A DNA stretch of 5,344 nt, taken from positions 1 through 5,344 of the forward strand of contig JAIUYC010000378.1 of the NCBI GenBank assembly GCA_020216575.1. The letters are read 5' to 3'. The notes under the pieces are model-generated. The model was not told the origin of the DNA. It did no database searches and saw only the letters and a program-made list of their open reading frames with translations. Origin of the DNA: Coleofasciculus sp. S288. Lineage in GTDB: Bacteria; Cyanobacteriota; Cyanobacteriia; Cyanobacteriales; Coleofasciculaceae. The translations under genes were made by a program, and so were the position numbers. Of this stretch, positions 4,935 through 5,344 are shown piece by piece (position 1 is the first letter of the stretch; each line of letters begins with the position of its first letter).

Positions 4935-5344
4935 TCATTCAAGGAAAAGAAAGCGGAGGCAGACAAAGATTGTGGCTCCCAAACCTGCTGCAACAGGGAT
5001 GGTAACAAGCCACGCTAAAGCAATCGATTGAAGCGTTTGGAAGCGGACATTCCGCCAGTTCTGAGTGAGTCCGATGCCGACGACAGCACCCACGAGAGCA
5101 TGAGAGGTAGAAACGGGTAACCCTAAGCGAGAGGCAAGCAAGACAGTCGTCGCCGTGGCGAGTTCGGCACAGAATCCACTACTGGGTTGGAGCGGAATAA
5201 TATTTTCCCCGATCGTCGCGATTACCGCTTTGCCCCAAACGGCTAAACCTGCAACAATGCCTCCCCCGCCGAGGAGGAGAATCCACAGGGGAATGCTAAA
5301 GCCAGCTAGGGGGACGGAACCCGTGCGGATGATATAAGCAATTG
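4935..5344 (-). CDS. PiT-family inorganic phosphate permease, C-terminal part (5' end outside window)
   Basis: The reading frame is open from the right edge to the TGA at 4937-4935 and encodes the last 135 residues of a PiT (PF01384 type) phosphate transporter, an inner-membrane carrier that symports phosphate, often as a neutral metal-phosphate complex, with a cation. The diagnostic second repeat signature is visible at residues 57-82 of the fragment, with FCAELATATTVLLASRLG followed by LPVSTSHA. Thr/Ser-rich PVSTSHALVGAVVG forms the re-entrant transport segment. Upstream, about residues 12-42 form a Gly/Leu-rich membrane helix (WILLLGGGGIVAGLAVWG). Downstream, residues 104-133 form the last helix, ending FLFLE. 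The true start and N-terminal repeat are off the right edge. A shorter reading from a TTG at 5141 would cut the conserved motif and is not the real start. No T-tailed terminator is seen on this strand after the stop. It converges with the protease gene. Confidence 0.95.
   Translation of the reverse strand, partial: IAYIIRTGSVPLAGFSIPLWILLLGGGGIVAGLAVWGKAVIATIGENIIPLQPSSGFCAELATATTVLLASRLGLPVSTSHALVGAVVGIGLTQNWRNVRFQTLQSIALAWLVTIPVAAGLGATIFVCLRFLFLE

Noticed and set aside
4820..5008. 62-residue open frame on the minus strand overlapping the PiT stop
   Set aside because: Overlaps the conserved C terminus of PiT in another frame and then runs through the G-rich intergenic DNA; no SD or protein-like sequence.

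Overview
The window looks like chromosomal DNA of a cyanobacterium, most likely a filamentous one. The HIP1 octamer GCGATCGC occurs four times in 5.3 kb (1597, 2169, 3008, 4403), far above chance. The RNase P RNA at the left edge has cyanobacterial sequence features, including a heptamer-repeat insertion like the STRR repeats known from filamentous species. The protein families (CorA, CPBP/Abi protease with a long N-terminal extension, PiT permease) fit. This is a judgement from the sequence; no database was searched.

Layout, left to right. Positions 1-371 (minus) hold rnpB without its 3' end, with a plausible promoter at 377-407. The next roughly 400 bp carry no gene. They contain a compact MITE-like element (545-709) with 14-bp perfect terminal inverted repeats, possible CGA target duplications, and an internal exact 39-bp direct repeat that encodes a hairpin twice. 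Positions 785-1399 (minus) encode an unrecognised 204-residue protein with one N-terminal membrane anchor. Positions 1527-2684 (minus) encode a CorA divalent-cation channel with the GMN signature. A 281-bp divergent intergenic region follows, with a plausible plus-strand promoter at 2809-2836. Positions 2966-4573 (plus) encode a 535-residue CPBP-family intramembrane protease whose three catalytic motifs are intact. A 361-bp convergent intergenic region then holds several hairpins and palindromes, a good Rho-independent terminator (4764-4796) and a G-quadruplex motif (4877-4908). Positions 4935-5344 (minus) hold the C-terminal 135 residues of a PiT-type phosphate permease that runs off the right edge.

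The genes do not form one obvious operon. The 204-residue gene and corA share a strand but are 127 bp apart, and the former has its own ribosome-binding site. CorA (Mg2+/Co2+) and PiT (metal-phosphate uptake) are loosely related in physiology, but they are separated by the protease gene and lie in different transcription units. I see no defence island, phage, CRISPR array or clearly new multi-gene system. The unusual content is mostly small-scale: the rnpB repeat insert, the MITE with its internal duplication, an SD presented in a hairpin loop, and the structured convergent intergenic region.
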